This document shows positions 1-6,144 of a DNA stretch of 9,843 nucleotides, piece after piece (the stretch's first letter is position 1; every line of letters begins with the position of its first letter). The stretch is from an uncultured Ruminococcus sp. (GTDB taxonomy: Bacteria > Bacillota > Clostridia > Oscillospirales > Ruminococcaceae): contig CAMCMW010000034.1 of assembly GCA_945876155.1 (NCBI GenBank), positions 1 through 9,843 of the forward strand. Direction: 5' to 3'. The position numbers were made by a program, and so were the translations under genes. The notes beneath the pieces are model-generated. The model had not been told where the DNA came from, did no database searches, and worked only from the letters and a program-made list of their open reading frames with translations.

Positions 1-44
1 GGGGCTTTGCCCCCGTTGACCCCCACAGCCTTTGAAAAGGCTGG
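1..44. repeat. Two GC-rich hairpins in the intergenic DNA after the dockerin gene
   Basis: Two short perfect inverted repeats lie here: GGGGC/GCCCC (1-5 with 9-13, loop of 3) and CAGCCTTT/AAAGGCTG (26-33 with 36-43, loop of 2, or effectively 7 bp with a loop of 4). They sit about 80 bp beyond the stop codon of the last gene of the left operon. Neither is followed by a T-tract on the minus strand, so this is not a standard intrinsic terminator for that operon. The style (a GC-rich hairpin next to a G-run) resembles dispersed intergenic elements of clostridial genomes, but this is from memory. The rest of 45-124 shows nothing I can name. Confidence 0.4.
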
Positions 45-124
45 CGAAACTTTTAAATTAGTAACTGCTACAAAACGTCTTTTTCGGTAGTTTGTCAGCC
101 GTCCAACTTTCAGGGGTGTTTCTA

Positions 125-856
125 TTATTTCATATTCATAATCATTTTTGCAATATCAATTGCGTCATAAAGATTGACTTTACCGTCAGCGTTGTAATCA
201 GCGGCTGCTATCTGGTCATCACCGAAATAGCTGCTGTCCATCATATACTTTGTGATTTCGATTACATCGTAAAGGTTAATTACCTCGTCGAAATTCACGT
301 CACCCGGAATAATGTCAGATGCCGGGAAAGTAACGGCTACAACAGTTGTGGCAATACCATTTTCGTCCATGACAGTTTCATGTTCAGCTGTTATTTCCGG
401 CTGTTCAAGTTCATCATTTCTTGAAACCAAAAATTGATAAACATAACCGTTTATTTCCTCGTCAACGATATAATCAGTATCTCTCACAGTGAAATCATAA
501 GTAATCTCCTGCGTATCATTTGAGCCTTTATGCTTCGGCACTCCAAGGGTTATTGTGTATGACGAATCGTCCTTGCCCTCCACGATAAAGCTGTAGTCAA
601 TTTCACCGACTGTTTCTCCTCCGGCAGGAATTACTGTGTTGTAGTACACGTAATCGCCGTCGGGGGTAAGCTGTGTTATTTTAACATAGACTTCTCTGTC
701 AAGCTGCGGTGTGATAACAACGGTACCGCACTTGTTTCCGTGTATCGGATAATCCGGTTCAACTGTAACTGTTTCAGCCGCAGCGCTCACAGCGGTACTC
801 AGCATAACACCTGCGCATACAGCCGCAGAAATAATTTTTGATAAAAACTTCTTCAT
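125..856 (-). CDS. Small secreted dockerin type I protein with an unrecognised beta-rich domain
   Basis: A 243-residue exported protein. Residues 1-27 form a Sec signal peptide (MKK, hydrophobic core, AAA cleavage site before Glu28). Residues about 28-180 are beta-strand-like and rich in Thr, Tyr, Val and Asp; I do not recognise the family, and no glycosidase motif is visible. Residues about 183-243 are a type I dockerin with two complete calcium loops: ligands D186, N188, D190, N194, D197 and D220, N222, D224, N228, D231. Dockerins bind cohesins, so the protein should dock onto a scaffoldin or a cell-surface cohesin. The recognition positions just before the last Asp of each loop are Leu-Tyr in both loops, which fits a symmetric dockerin. 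The start is supported by GGAGAG at 866-871, nine bases upstream. It is the last gene of a three-gene operon, 22 bp after the transglutaminase-like gene. No convincing terminator follows. Confidence 0.9.
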   Translation of the reverse strand: MKKFLSKIISAAVCAGVMLSTAVSAAAETVTVEPDYPIHGNKCGTVVITPQLDREVYVKITQLTPDGDYVYYNTVIPAGGETVGEIDYSFIVEGKDDSSYTITLGVPKHKGSNDTQEITYDFTVRDTDYIVDEEINGYVYQFLVSRNDELEQPEITAEHETVMDENGIATTVVAVTFPASDIIPGDVNFDEVINLYDVIEITKYMMDSSYFGDDQIAAADYNADGKVNLYDAIDIAKMIMNMK

Positions 857-878
857 TGTTTTTTACTCTCCATTCTTT

Positions 879-2861
879 TTAATAGTACTTAGGGTAAATG
901 TAATAATGCCATTCATATCCGCAAAGTTTCAGATATGAATCGGTTGAATCACTAAGCCTTCCGCAGGCATCATAGTTTTTCCATACGCCGTCAACATTAA
1001 TCTGATTCCAGTAATAATCGCCGCCGTCCTTTGAGCCGTAAACTATTCTCGACTCAAAGCCTGCCTGGTGGAAAAGCAGGTCCTGGAGTGCCGCAAAATA
1101 ATAGGACAGCACATACTTGTGATCCATTGCATACTCAGCTAAACTTCCCCAGCCGACGGTTTCAATCTGCTGAACAGTTTTGGGCGTTTCATTCTGATAG
1201 AATGTGTTGTTTTTCTTTACATAGTTGTAAATCGACATGGCGTTGCGCCTTATGGAATCAAGTATTGTCTCAGCTTTTTTCTGCACGTCTGAAAACTCAA
1301 CGGCAATACCGCTCAGCTCAATGTTGTAGCCGTCAATCATGGTACTTACAGCCATAACGCCGTCAGAACCGAAATAGTAGCGGTTTTCGTCTATAACCTG
1401 CCAGCCTGTTCTGAAAATACCGTCGTCACCGAAATAATACTTTTTGCCGCTGATAATTTCCCAGCCAAGAGCCATTAAACCGTCTGATTCAAAGTAATAT
1501 CTTACTCCGTCAACCGTCTGCCAGCCTGTCAGCGCTGCACCGCTTTCACTGAAATAGTAATTCCTGTCACCGTCATGATACCAGCCATAGCACATTTTGC
1601 CGTCGCTGTCAAACCAGTATGTCTTTGAGTCGATTGACTGTATACCAGTCTGCATGATACCAGTCTTTGCAAAGTAATATTTTTCAGAGTCGATGATTTT
1701 AAATCCGGTCACCATTTTTCCGTCAGTACCGAAATAGTAAGTATCGCCCCTTATTACCTGCCACTTATACTGCATGATACCGTCAACATTGAAAAAGTAC
1801 TTGCTGCTGTCAATGGTGTGAATACCAGTCTGCATTTCTCCGCTGCTGTTGAAATAGTATCTCTGAGCGCCTATTCTTACAAGACCGGTACGCATTTTTC
1901 CGTCAGTTCCGAAGTAATACTTTTTGCCGTCGATTGTCTGCCAGTTGTAAAGCATTTTACCGTCGCTGCCGAAATAATATGTATCATTTTCTACGGTGAT
2001 AAATCCTGTTTTCATAAGGTAGTCGTCACCGAAATAGTACTTGTCTCCGCCGTCGGAAATAATACCCTGTGCGATAGTTCTGTCAGTAAAATAGTATCTT
2101 ATGCCGTCCTCAAACTGCTGAAAACCTGTTTCCATATACCCGGCATCAGTAAAGCGGTAGATTATGCCGTCAATGGTCTGTTCACCGGTGTATTTTCCGG
2201 TTTCAGCGTCTGAATAATAGACAAGACCGTTGTAACGAATCCAGCCGTAAAGGGGAGCGGCGGTGTCGTAATCATAGAATATCCTCAGACCGTCAACTGT
2301 CTGCCAGCCGCTCTGGAATCTGCCGTTGGGGGAGAATATATACTTTACTCCGTCAATCTCACATTCACCAGTGAGGGCGGCGCCGTCCTCTGAACTGTAG
2401 TACTTGCAGCCGTCGTATTCGCACCAGCCGGTCTGCAAAATGCCGTATTCATCAAATATGTATGTTTTTCCGTCAATGGACTGCATACCTGTCAGCTTTC
2501 CGGCTTGCGGGTCTGCATAGAATTTTTCGCCCATGTAATCTATCCAGCCGGTCTGATTTATTCCGGTATCAAGGTCAAAGAACATTCTTACACCGTCAAT
2601 ATCAAACCAGCCGTTTTTGCGTGCGCCGTTGGGGGCGAAATAGTATGTGTTACCGTCTATCTCGCAAAGTCCGGTAAGCCTGTTTCCGTCGGTATCGTAA
2701 TAGTAAACCTTTTCGTCGTCACTATACACCCAGCCGGAACTGATATCCTCCGTATTGTCCGGAATGACTTCATCAGACTGTGCCGAAACGCATAATGCTG
2801 CACACCACCCGACAGCCACAGCTGAAACAACTGCCGGAAGGTATTTTAAAATTTTTTTCAT
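879..2861 (-). CDS. Secreted wall-binding-repeat protein with a degenerate transglutaminase-like domain
   Basis: A 660-residue exported protein. Residues 1-27 are a signal peptide. Residues 42-506 contain about 23 copies of a 20-residue repeat (pattern TGW.. ID G.. YYF ..DG.M) of the CW_binding_1 / choline-binding-like class, which normally attaches proteins to wall polymers. Residues about 520-660 match the transglutaminase-like (papain-fold) pattern: a helix leading to L-S-Y-Y-F-A-A-L, then AGF-SRIVYG, then YYWNQI-VDG-W, then NYDACG. In active members the first block carries Cys and the third His (HAWN). Here they are Ser586 (TCC) and Tyr616 (TAT), and only Asp631 is kept. I infer a non-catalytic binding domain or pseudoenzyme. 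The reading frame is intact throughout. The gene starts 12 bp after the CHAP gene, with its ribosome binding site touching that stop codon. The scaffold is paralogous to that of the CHAP protein. Confidence 0.88.
   Translation of the reverse strand: MKKILKYLPAVVSAVAVGWCAALCVSAQSDEVIPDNTEDISSGWVYSDDEKVYYYDTDGNRLTGLCEIDGNTYYFAPNGARKNGWFDIDGVRMFFDLDTGINQTGWIDYMGEKFYADPQAGKLTGMQSIDGKTYIFDEYGILQTGWCEYDGCKYYSSEDGAALTGECEIDGVKYIFSPNGRFQSGWQTVDGLRIFYDYDTAAPLYGWIRYNGLVYYSDAETGKYTGEQTIDGIIYRFTDAGYMETGFQQFEDGIRYYFTDRTIAQGIISDGGDKYYFGDDYLMKTGFITVENDTYYFGSDGKMLYNWQTIDGKKYYFGTDGKMRTGLVRIGAQRYYFNSSGEMQTGIHTIDSSKYFFNVDGIMQYKWQVIRGDTYYFGTDGKMVTGFKIIDSEKYYFAKTGIMQTGIQSIDSKTYWFDSDGKMCYGWYHDGDRNYYFSESGAALTGWQTVDGVRYYFESDGLMALGWEIISGKKYYFGDDGIFRTGWQVIDENRYYFGSDGVMAVSTMIDGYNIELSGIAVEFSDVQKKAETILDSIRRNAMSIYNYVKKNNTFYQNETPKTVQQIETVGWGSLAEYAMDHKYVLSYYFAALQDLLFHQAGFESRIVYGSKDGGDYYWNQINVDGVWKNYDACGRLSDSTDSYLKLCGYEWHYYIYPKYY
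1344..2738 (-). repeat. Tandem coding repeats: about 23 wall-binding units
   Basis: About 23 degenerate units of 60-63 bp, each encoding a 20-21-residue aromatic repeat (residues 42-506 of the transglutaminase-like protein). Units 3 and 8 have 21 residues and unit 1 has 23. Strong units read like WQTIDGKKYYFGTDGKMRTG. Units 11 and 12 are irregular (FQQFEDG and IISDGGD starts). The units are diverged in DNA sequence, so this is an old array with the reading frame kept. Confidence 0.9.
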
Positions 2862-2866
2862 TCTGT

Positions 2867-2873
2867 CCCTCCT
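2867..2873 (-). promoter_or_regulatory. Ribosome binding site abutting the upstream stop codon
   Basis: On the minus strand the CHAP gene ends TAA and is followed at once by AGGAGGG, five bases before the ATG at 2861. The ribosome finishing the CHAP gene would cover the next start site, so translation of the two scaffold proteins is probably coupled. This supports one polycistronic message. Confidence 0.8.
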
Positions 2874-4943
2874 TTATGGCTGGAATGAAGGCCGTGCATA
2901 GCCGTAAATACAGCTGTCTGTCAGCTTGTAGCACTTTTGTCTGCACATATCACTGCTGTTTCCCTCAACGGTATACACGTAGCCGTTTTCGCAGTAATCG
3001 ACTATACCTATGTGGTCAGCCACACCGTCCGGTTCCCAGTCAAAGAAAATGTAGTCACCGGAAGTCGGAGTGTAGCTCTGCTTGCTTCTCCACTGTCCGT
3101 GCTGAACGAACCATGAGATACCCACACCACAGGAAATAAACTCCGGAACGCTTCCGTTCTGGGTAAATCCGCACTGGTTTGCGCACCATGATACAAAGCA
3201 GGCGCACCATTCTATACGGAAATTAAAGCCCCACCATGTCCAGTAAGGTCTGCCGCCTACGTTTCCGACCTGTGAGAGTGCCTTGACAACGATGTCCTGA
3301 TTGCCGTTTGTTATCATTGAACCGTCTGAATAAAAGCAGTAGTTCTTATTGTCGATAACATGGCGGTAGGTGTACGCAGCACCGTCCGAGCCGAAATAAT
3401 ATTTTTTGTTGCTGACAGTCTGCCAGCCGGTTTTCATAACGCCGTCAGTGCCGAAATAGTATCTCTTTTCATTAAGGGTTCTGAAACCTGTTGCCATTGC
3501 ACCCTTTTCATTGAAATAATACTGTTTTCCGTCAATTTTCTGCCAGCCGGTTTTTGCAACACCGCTGTTGTCGAAGAAATACTTTTTGTTTTCAATGGTT
3601 TTCCAGCCTGTGGACATTATGCCCCTGCTGTCAAAGTGATAGATTTTTCCGTCAATGCTGACAAGACCGGTTCTCATTTTGCCGTCTGAGCCGAAGTAGT
3701 ACTTTTCACCGCCTATAGTCTGCCAGTAGTAAAGCATTTTTCCGCTGTCCGGACTGAAATAATAAATCTGACCGTCCTGCGCTCTGAACCCGGTTTTCAT
3801 AGTACCGTCGGTGTCGAAGAAATATTTTGATGAGCCGACTGTTACAATGCCCGTCTGCATCACGCCGTCTTTATCAAAGTAATACCTGTTGCCGCCTATA
3901 TCCTGGAAACCTGTCAGCATTTTTCCGTCAGTACCGAAATAATAGGTTTTTCCGCTGACGGTCACAAAGCCGGTCTGCATGAGGTAATTCTGATCGAAGT
4001 AATATACACCGCTTTCATCGTTTACAATACCGATTCCGGGTTTGCCGTCCTTGTAATAGTATCTTGTGCCGTCCTCAAATTCCTGTAAACCAGTGGCAAG
4101 ATAACCCTTTTCAGTAAAGCGGTACTTTAAGCCTGCAATTTCATACTCACCGATATATTTGCCTGTCTCAGTATCAGCGTAATACACAAGACCGTTGTAA
4201 TGAATCCAGCCGTAAAGCTTTTTTGCAGTATCATAATCGTAAAAAACTCTCAGACCGTTTACAGTCTGCCAGCCGCTCTGGAATTTTCCGGTATGATTGA
4301 AAATGTACGTAATACCGTTGATGTCAGTCTGACCTTTTCTCAGTGCGCCGTCATTTCCGCCGTAGTACTTGTCACCGCCGTATTCAAACCAGCCGGTATA
4401 CAAAACGCCGTTTTCACTGAAAATATAGGTTTCACCGTCAATATCCTGAACGCCTGTCAGCTTGCCTTTTTCAGCGTCGTCGTAATAAGTGGCTCCCATG
4501 TATTCGACCCAGCCGGTGTTTCTGACTCCGGTTTCCATGTCAAAATACATTCTTGTGCCGTCAATGTCAAACCAGCCTGTTTTCATTGCACCGTTTGGGG
4601 CAAAGTAGTATGTATTGCCGTCAATCTCGCAGAGACCGGTATACTTTTCGCTCTCTTCGCTGTAATAAAAGGTTTTTCCGTCGTCGGTGTATATCCAGCC
4701 GGACAGTATTATCTCAGTTTCCTTAGAATCAGTCTGGACTGGCTCTGTTTCCGTAACAGTCGGTTCTGTGATATCCGTCAGCACTGTTGTTACTGTAGTT
4801 TCAGTTTCCACAGTCTGCATGTCGGTGACCACTGCCGGTTCGGTCGGCAGGGGTTCAGTGGTATCAGTCTCCTCCGCCGATACACTGGCACTTCCTATGA
4901 TAAGCGCCGCAAGCAGTGCCGGGAAATATTTATAGAATTTCAT
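2874..4943 (-). CDS. Secreted CHAP-domain peptidoglycan hydrolase with wall-binding repeats
   Basis: A 689-residue exported protein. Residues 1-23 are a signal peptide (VSA before Glu24). Residues 24-80 are a Thr/Glu/Pro/Val-rich linker. Residues 81-546 hold about 23 wall-binding repeats of 20-21 residues. Residues about 549-689 are a CHAP domain (NlpC/P60-like cysteine amidase or endopeptidase). The catalytic residues are intact: Cys580 in EWCACFVSWC, His644 in VADHIGIVDY and Glu660 in TVEGN. The domain carries nine cysteines; as I recall, this Cys-rich form is common in gut Firmicutes. The protein should act outside the cell, bound to the wall, cutting peptidoglycan peptides or amide bonds during wall remodelling or against other cells. 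Start support: GGAGG at 4955-4959, eleven bases upstream. It is the first gene of the three-gene leftward operon. The repeat ligand is not shown by the sequence; choline is unlikely to be certain in this group. Confidence 0.92.
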   Translation of the reverse strand: MKFYKYFPALLAALIIGSASVSAEETDTTEPLPTEPAVVTDMQTVETETTVTTVLTDITEPTVTETEPVQTDSKETEIILSGWIYTDDGKTFYYSEESEKYTGLCEIDGNTYYFAPNGAMKTGWFDIDGTRMYFDMETGVRNTGWVEYMGATYYDDAEKGKLTGVQDIDGETYIFSENGVLYTGWFEYGGDKYYGGNDGALRKGQTDINGITYIFNHTGKFQSGWQTVNGLRVFYDYDTAKKLYGWIHYNGLVYYADTETGKYIGEYEIAGLKYRFTEKGYLATGLQEFEDGTRYYYKDGKPGIGIVNDESGVYYFDQNYLMQTGFVTVSGKTYYFGTDGKMLTGFQDIGGNRYYFDKDGVMQTGIVTVGSSKYFFDTDGTMKTGFRAQDGQIYYFSPDSGKMLYYWQTIGGEKYYFGSDGKMRTGLVSIDGKIYHFDSRGIMSTGWKTIENKKYFFDNSGVAKTGWQKIDGKQYYFNEKGAMATGFRTLNEKRYYFGTDGVMKTGWQTVSNKKYYFGSDGAAYTYRHVIDNKNYCFYSDGSMITNGNQDIVVKALSQVGNVGGRPYWTWWGFNFRIEWCACFVSWCANQCGFTQNGSVPEFISCGVGISWFVQHGQWRSKQSYTPTSGDYIFFDWEPDGVADHIGIVDYCENGYVYTVEGNSSDMCRQKCYKLTDSCIYGYARPSFQP
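3306..4703 (-). repeat. Tandem coding repeats: about 23 wall-binding units, paralogous array
   Basis: About 23 units of 60-63 bp encode residues 81-546 of the CHAP protein. Units 1-13 align one to one with units 1-13 of the neighbouring array, including the same odd-length units (3 and 8, each 21 residues) and the same irregular units 11 and 12. After unit 13 the two arrays fall out of register: units 16-18 here (…KMLYY, WQTIGG…, LVSIDG…) match units 13-15 of the neighbour. The arrays therefore share an ancestor and have since gained or lost units. Confidence 0.9.
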
Positions 4944-4978
4944 TTTGTAATGATCCTCCGAAAAAATAATACTTCTTT

Positions 4979-5007
4979 ATTTTAACATATTTCCCGAAAA
5001 AATACAA
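4979..5007 (-). promoter_or_regulatory. Candidate promoter of the three-gene surface-protein operon
   Basis: On the minus strand TAAAAT (4984-4979) could be the -10 box and TTGTAT (5007-5002) the -35 box, with a 17-base spacer. The -10 matches the sigma-A consensus at five of six positions; the -35 matches only the TTG. It lies between the terminator of the preceding gene and the CHAP gene start, giving a leader of about 30 bases. Confidence 0.45.
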
Positions 5008-5021
5008 CCCTGTAATAAAAC

Positions 5022-5050
5022 AAAAAGCACCGCATTTGTGGTGCGGTGCT
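5022..5050 (-). terminator. Intrinsic terminator of the coiled-coil gene
   Basis: AGCACCGCA (5026-5034) pairs perfectly with TGCGGTGCT (5042-5050) over 9 bp with a 7-base loop. Read leftward, the stem is followed by TTTTT (5022-5026) and more Ts. It begins four bases after the stop codon at 5054, so it ends that transcript and isolates it from the operon beyond. Confidence 0.9.
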
Positions 5051-5053
5051 GCT

Positions 5054-5920
5054 TTATCCTTTTGCACTGAAAATAATCTGTTGTTGTGACGAATCATCAT
5101 CGGGCGTTTTGTATGCCGCCTTTGCTCTGGCACGTTTTACCTTTTTCGCCTCCGGAGTAAGCTCAGCCTCTGTTACAGTAAGCTTTTCCTCATAGTCTGT
5201 CTTATCCGTACCTGTGGCGATTTCTTCAGCATTCTGGTTTTCCGGAATATCCTTTTTATCTTCGGACTCAGTTTCAGATTTGCTGACAGTTTTTTCTTCT
5301 GTAGTTTTGTCCGGAGAAACTTCCCTGAGATTTTCCTCAGCCTCACGCATATCCTTTTCAGCCTTTGCTTTTTCTTCTTCCGTAGGCAGTTTTGCATATT
5401 CTCCGCTTTTAATAAACTTCGCCTCAATTTCCCCAAGCTCATTTAGCCTTCGCTGTTCCTGTGCGGCGATTTCAAGCTTTTTGCTCTCCGGAATATTCGG
5501 ATTGTTTTTGACTGAATTTATCGCAGACAGTGAGGAGCTTATCTTTGACATTTTAAGCTTGTCAACGTCCTCTTTTGTCTTACACTTTTTCAGGTCTTCC
5601 TCGTACTGCTTTTTCTCTTTTTCAAGATCTTTAAGTTTCTGATACAGGGTCGGATTCTTGACCTGTAAATACTTCATTTCGTCCGGAGTAAGCTTTGAAC
5701 CGACTGCAATCTTGTTGTTGATAGCAGAAAGGGTTTTATCCTCGTTATCATTTTCCCTCTGCTCCATGTATGATTTCTTGAACATCTCGTTTTTTCTCTG
5801 ACGCTCGTTAAGGGTGTAGTCCTCAGAAAAATCCGCTTTTTCCTTTTTCTGCTGCCACCTGTTTTTCATGTCAATGCCTTTTACATAGCTGTTGACTGAA
5901 TTAATCATTAAAAAGTTCAT
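5054..5920 (-). CDS. Cytoplasmic charged, probably coiled-coil protein of unknown function
   Basis: A 288-residue protein with no signal peptide or membrane segment. An N-terminal stretch with hydrophobic residues (MNFLMINSVNSYVKG) leads into a Lys/Glu-rich helical region. A core at about residues 62-190 has the blocks KLTPDEMKYL, NPTLYQKL, CKTKEDVDKLKM, NNPNIPESKKLEI and SGEYAKLPTEEEKAKAEKDM. I recall these blocks from uncharacterised clostridial proteins but know no function for them. Residues about 200-258 are acidic and low-complexity, followed by a basic patch (KKVKRARAK). The start at 5920 is preferred because a G-run lies six bases upstream. An in-frame ATG at 5965 would add 15 residues but has no ribosome binding site. 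It forms a single-gene unit with its own terminator. It may be a structural or adaptor protein; nothing in the neighbourhood settles this. Confidence 0.8.
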   Translation of the reverse strand: MNFLMINSVNSYVKGIDMKNRWQQKKEKADFSEDYTLNERQRKNEMFKKSYMEQRENDNEDKTLSAINNKIAVGSKLTPDEMKYLQVKNPTLYQKLKDLEKEKKQYEEDLKKCKTKEDVDKLKMSKISSSLSAINSVKNNPNIPESKKLEIAAQEQRRLNELGEIEAKFIKSGEYAKLPTEEEKAKAEKDMREAEENLREVSPDKTTEEKTVSKSETESEDKKDIPENQNAEEIATGTDKTDYEEKLTVTEAELTPEAKKVKRARAKAAYKTPDDDSSQQQIIFSAKG

Positions 5921-5926
5921 AGTCGT

Positions 5927-5933
5927 CCCCCCC
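5927..5933 (-). promoter_or_regulatory. Seven-G homopolymer acting as ribosome binding site
   Basis: On the minus strand GGGGGGG ends six bases before the ATG at 5920, at the place where other genes here have AGGAGG or GGAGG. It is the only purine-rich element able to serve this start. Homopolymeric G-runs are prone to length change during replication, so the spacing or strength of the site could vary between cells. Confidence 0.6.
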
Positions 5934-5992
5934 AGTCTTCTAAAATAATTTTTATAGCCTCGCACATACGCTTACTTCGTTCGCTCCGTGCG

Positions 5993-6046
5993 TATCGGCT
6001 GATAGTAAACTAAAAATAAATTTTTCGTTTACTATATATATCGGCT
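5993..6046. repeat. Long AT-rich hairpin flanked by 8-bp direct repeats
   Basis: ATAGTAAAC (6002-6010) pairs with GTTTACTAT (6027-6035). After one mismatch AAAAA (6012-6016) pairs with TTTTT (6021-6025), giving 14 paired bases around the loop TAAA. The direct repeat TATCGGCT lies on each side, at 5993-6000 and 6039-6046. It sits in the divergent region between the coiled-coil gene and the gtrA-like gene. It could be a protein-binding operator, a transcript hairpin, or the remnant of a very small mobile element. A GC-rich segment (about 5959-5998) with a weaker 6-bp inverted repeat, ATACGC/GCGTAT, adjoins it. Confidence 0.6.
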
Positions 6047-6054
6047 TTAAAAAT

Positions 6055-6086
6055 AAAAAATCAAGCAAAATTGGACTTGATTTTTT
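6055..6086. terminator. Terminator-like hairpin between divergent genes
   Basis: AAAAAATCAAG (6055-6065) pairs with CTTGATTTTTT (6076-6086) around a 10-base loop, with T-runs on both strands. Only two G-C pairs stabilise it, so it is a weak intrinsic terminator at best. Its place between two divergently transcribed genes is odd; it could block read-through in either direction. Confidence 0.5.
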
Positions 6087-6105
6087 TTCAATATACTGTT
6101 ATTAT

Positions 6106-6111
6106 TATAAT
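6106..6111 (+). promoter_or_regulatory. Candidate -10 box for the gtrA-LRR pair
   Basis: A perfect TATAAT lies 33 bases before the gtrA-like start. No good -35 box is found at normal spacing: TTTTCA at 6085-6090 leaves a 15-base spacer. TATACT at 6092-6097 is an alternative -10. The region is AT-rich, so a chance match is possible. Confidence 0.4.
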
Positions 6112-6144
6112 ATGAACAATTATGTATAAAAGAAGGAGTTACAG

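Noticed and set aside
1031..2795. Plus-strand open frames opposite the first wall-binding array
   Set aside because: They are antisense shadows of the repeated coding units, without ribosome binding sites or recognisable domains.
2877..3206. Nine cysteines in the CHAP domain as a novel disulfide-rich toxin
   Set aside because: The catalytic Cys, His and Glu are all in normal CHAP positions, and the Cys-rich form appears to be a usual feature of this subfamily.
1344..4703. Regular roughly 60-bp periodicity suggesting a CRISPR-like array
   Set aside because: The periodicity is protein-coding, the units are diverged in DNA, and there are no constant repeats or unique spacers.
1344..4703. Similarity of the repeats to clostridial toxin and glucan-binding repeats
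   Set aside because: The repeat class is shared widely; neither protein has a toxin glucosyltransferase or glucansucrase domain.
3360..4985. Plus-strand open frames opposite the second array and linker
   Set aside because: Their hydrophobic periodic pattern is the reverse complement of the aromatic repeats; the longest also runs into the intergenic region with no start signal.
4930..5133. Minus-strand frame of 67 residues between the coiled-coil and CHAP genes
   Set aside because: It crosses a strong terminator and the operon promoter and overlaps both neighbours in another frame.
5921..5965. N-terminal extension of the coiled-coil protein from an ATG at 5965
   Set aside because: There is no ribosome binding site before it and it would make the G-run coding; the ATG at 5920 is better placed.
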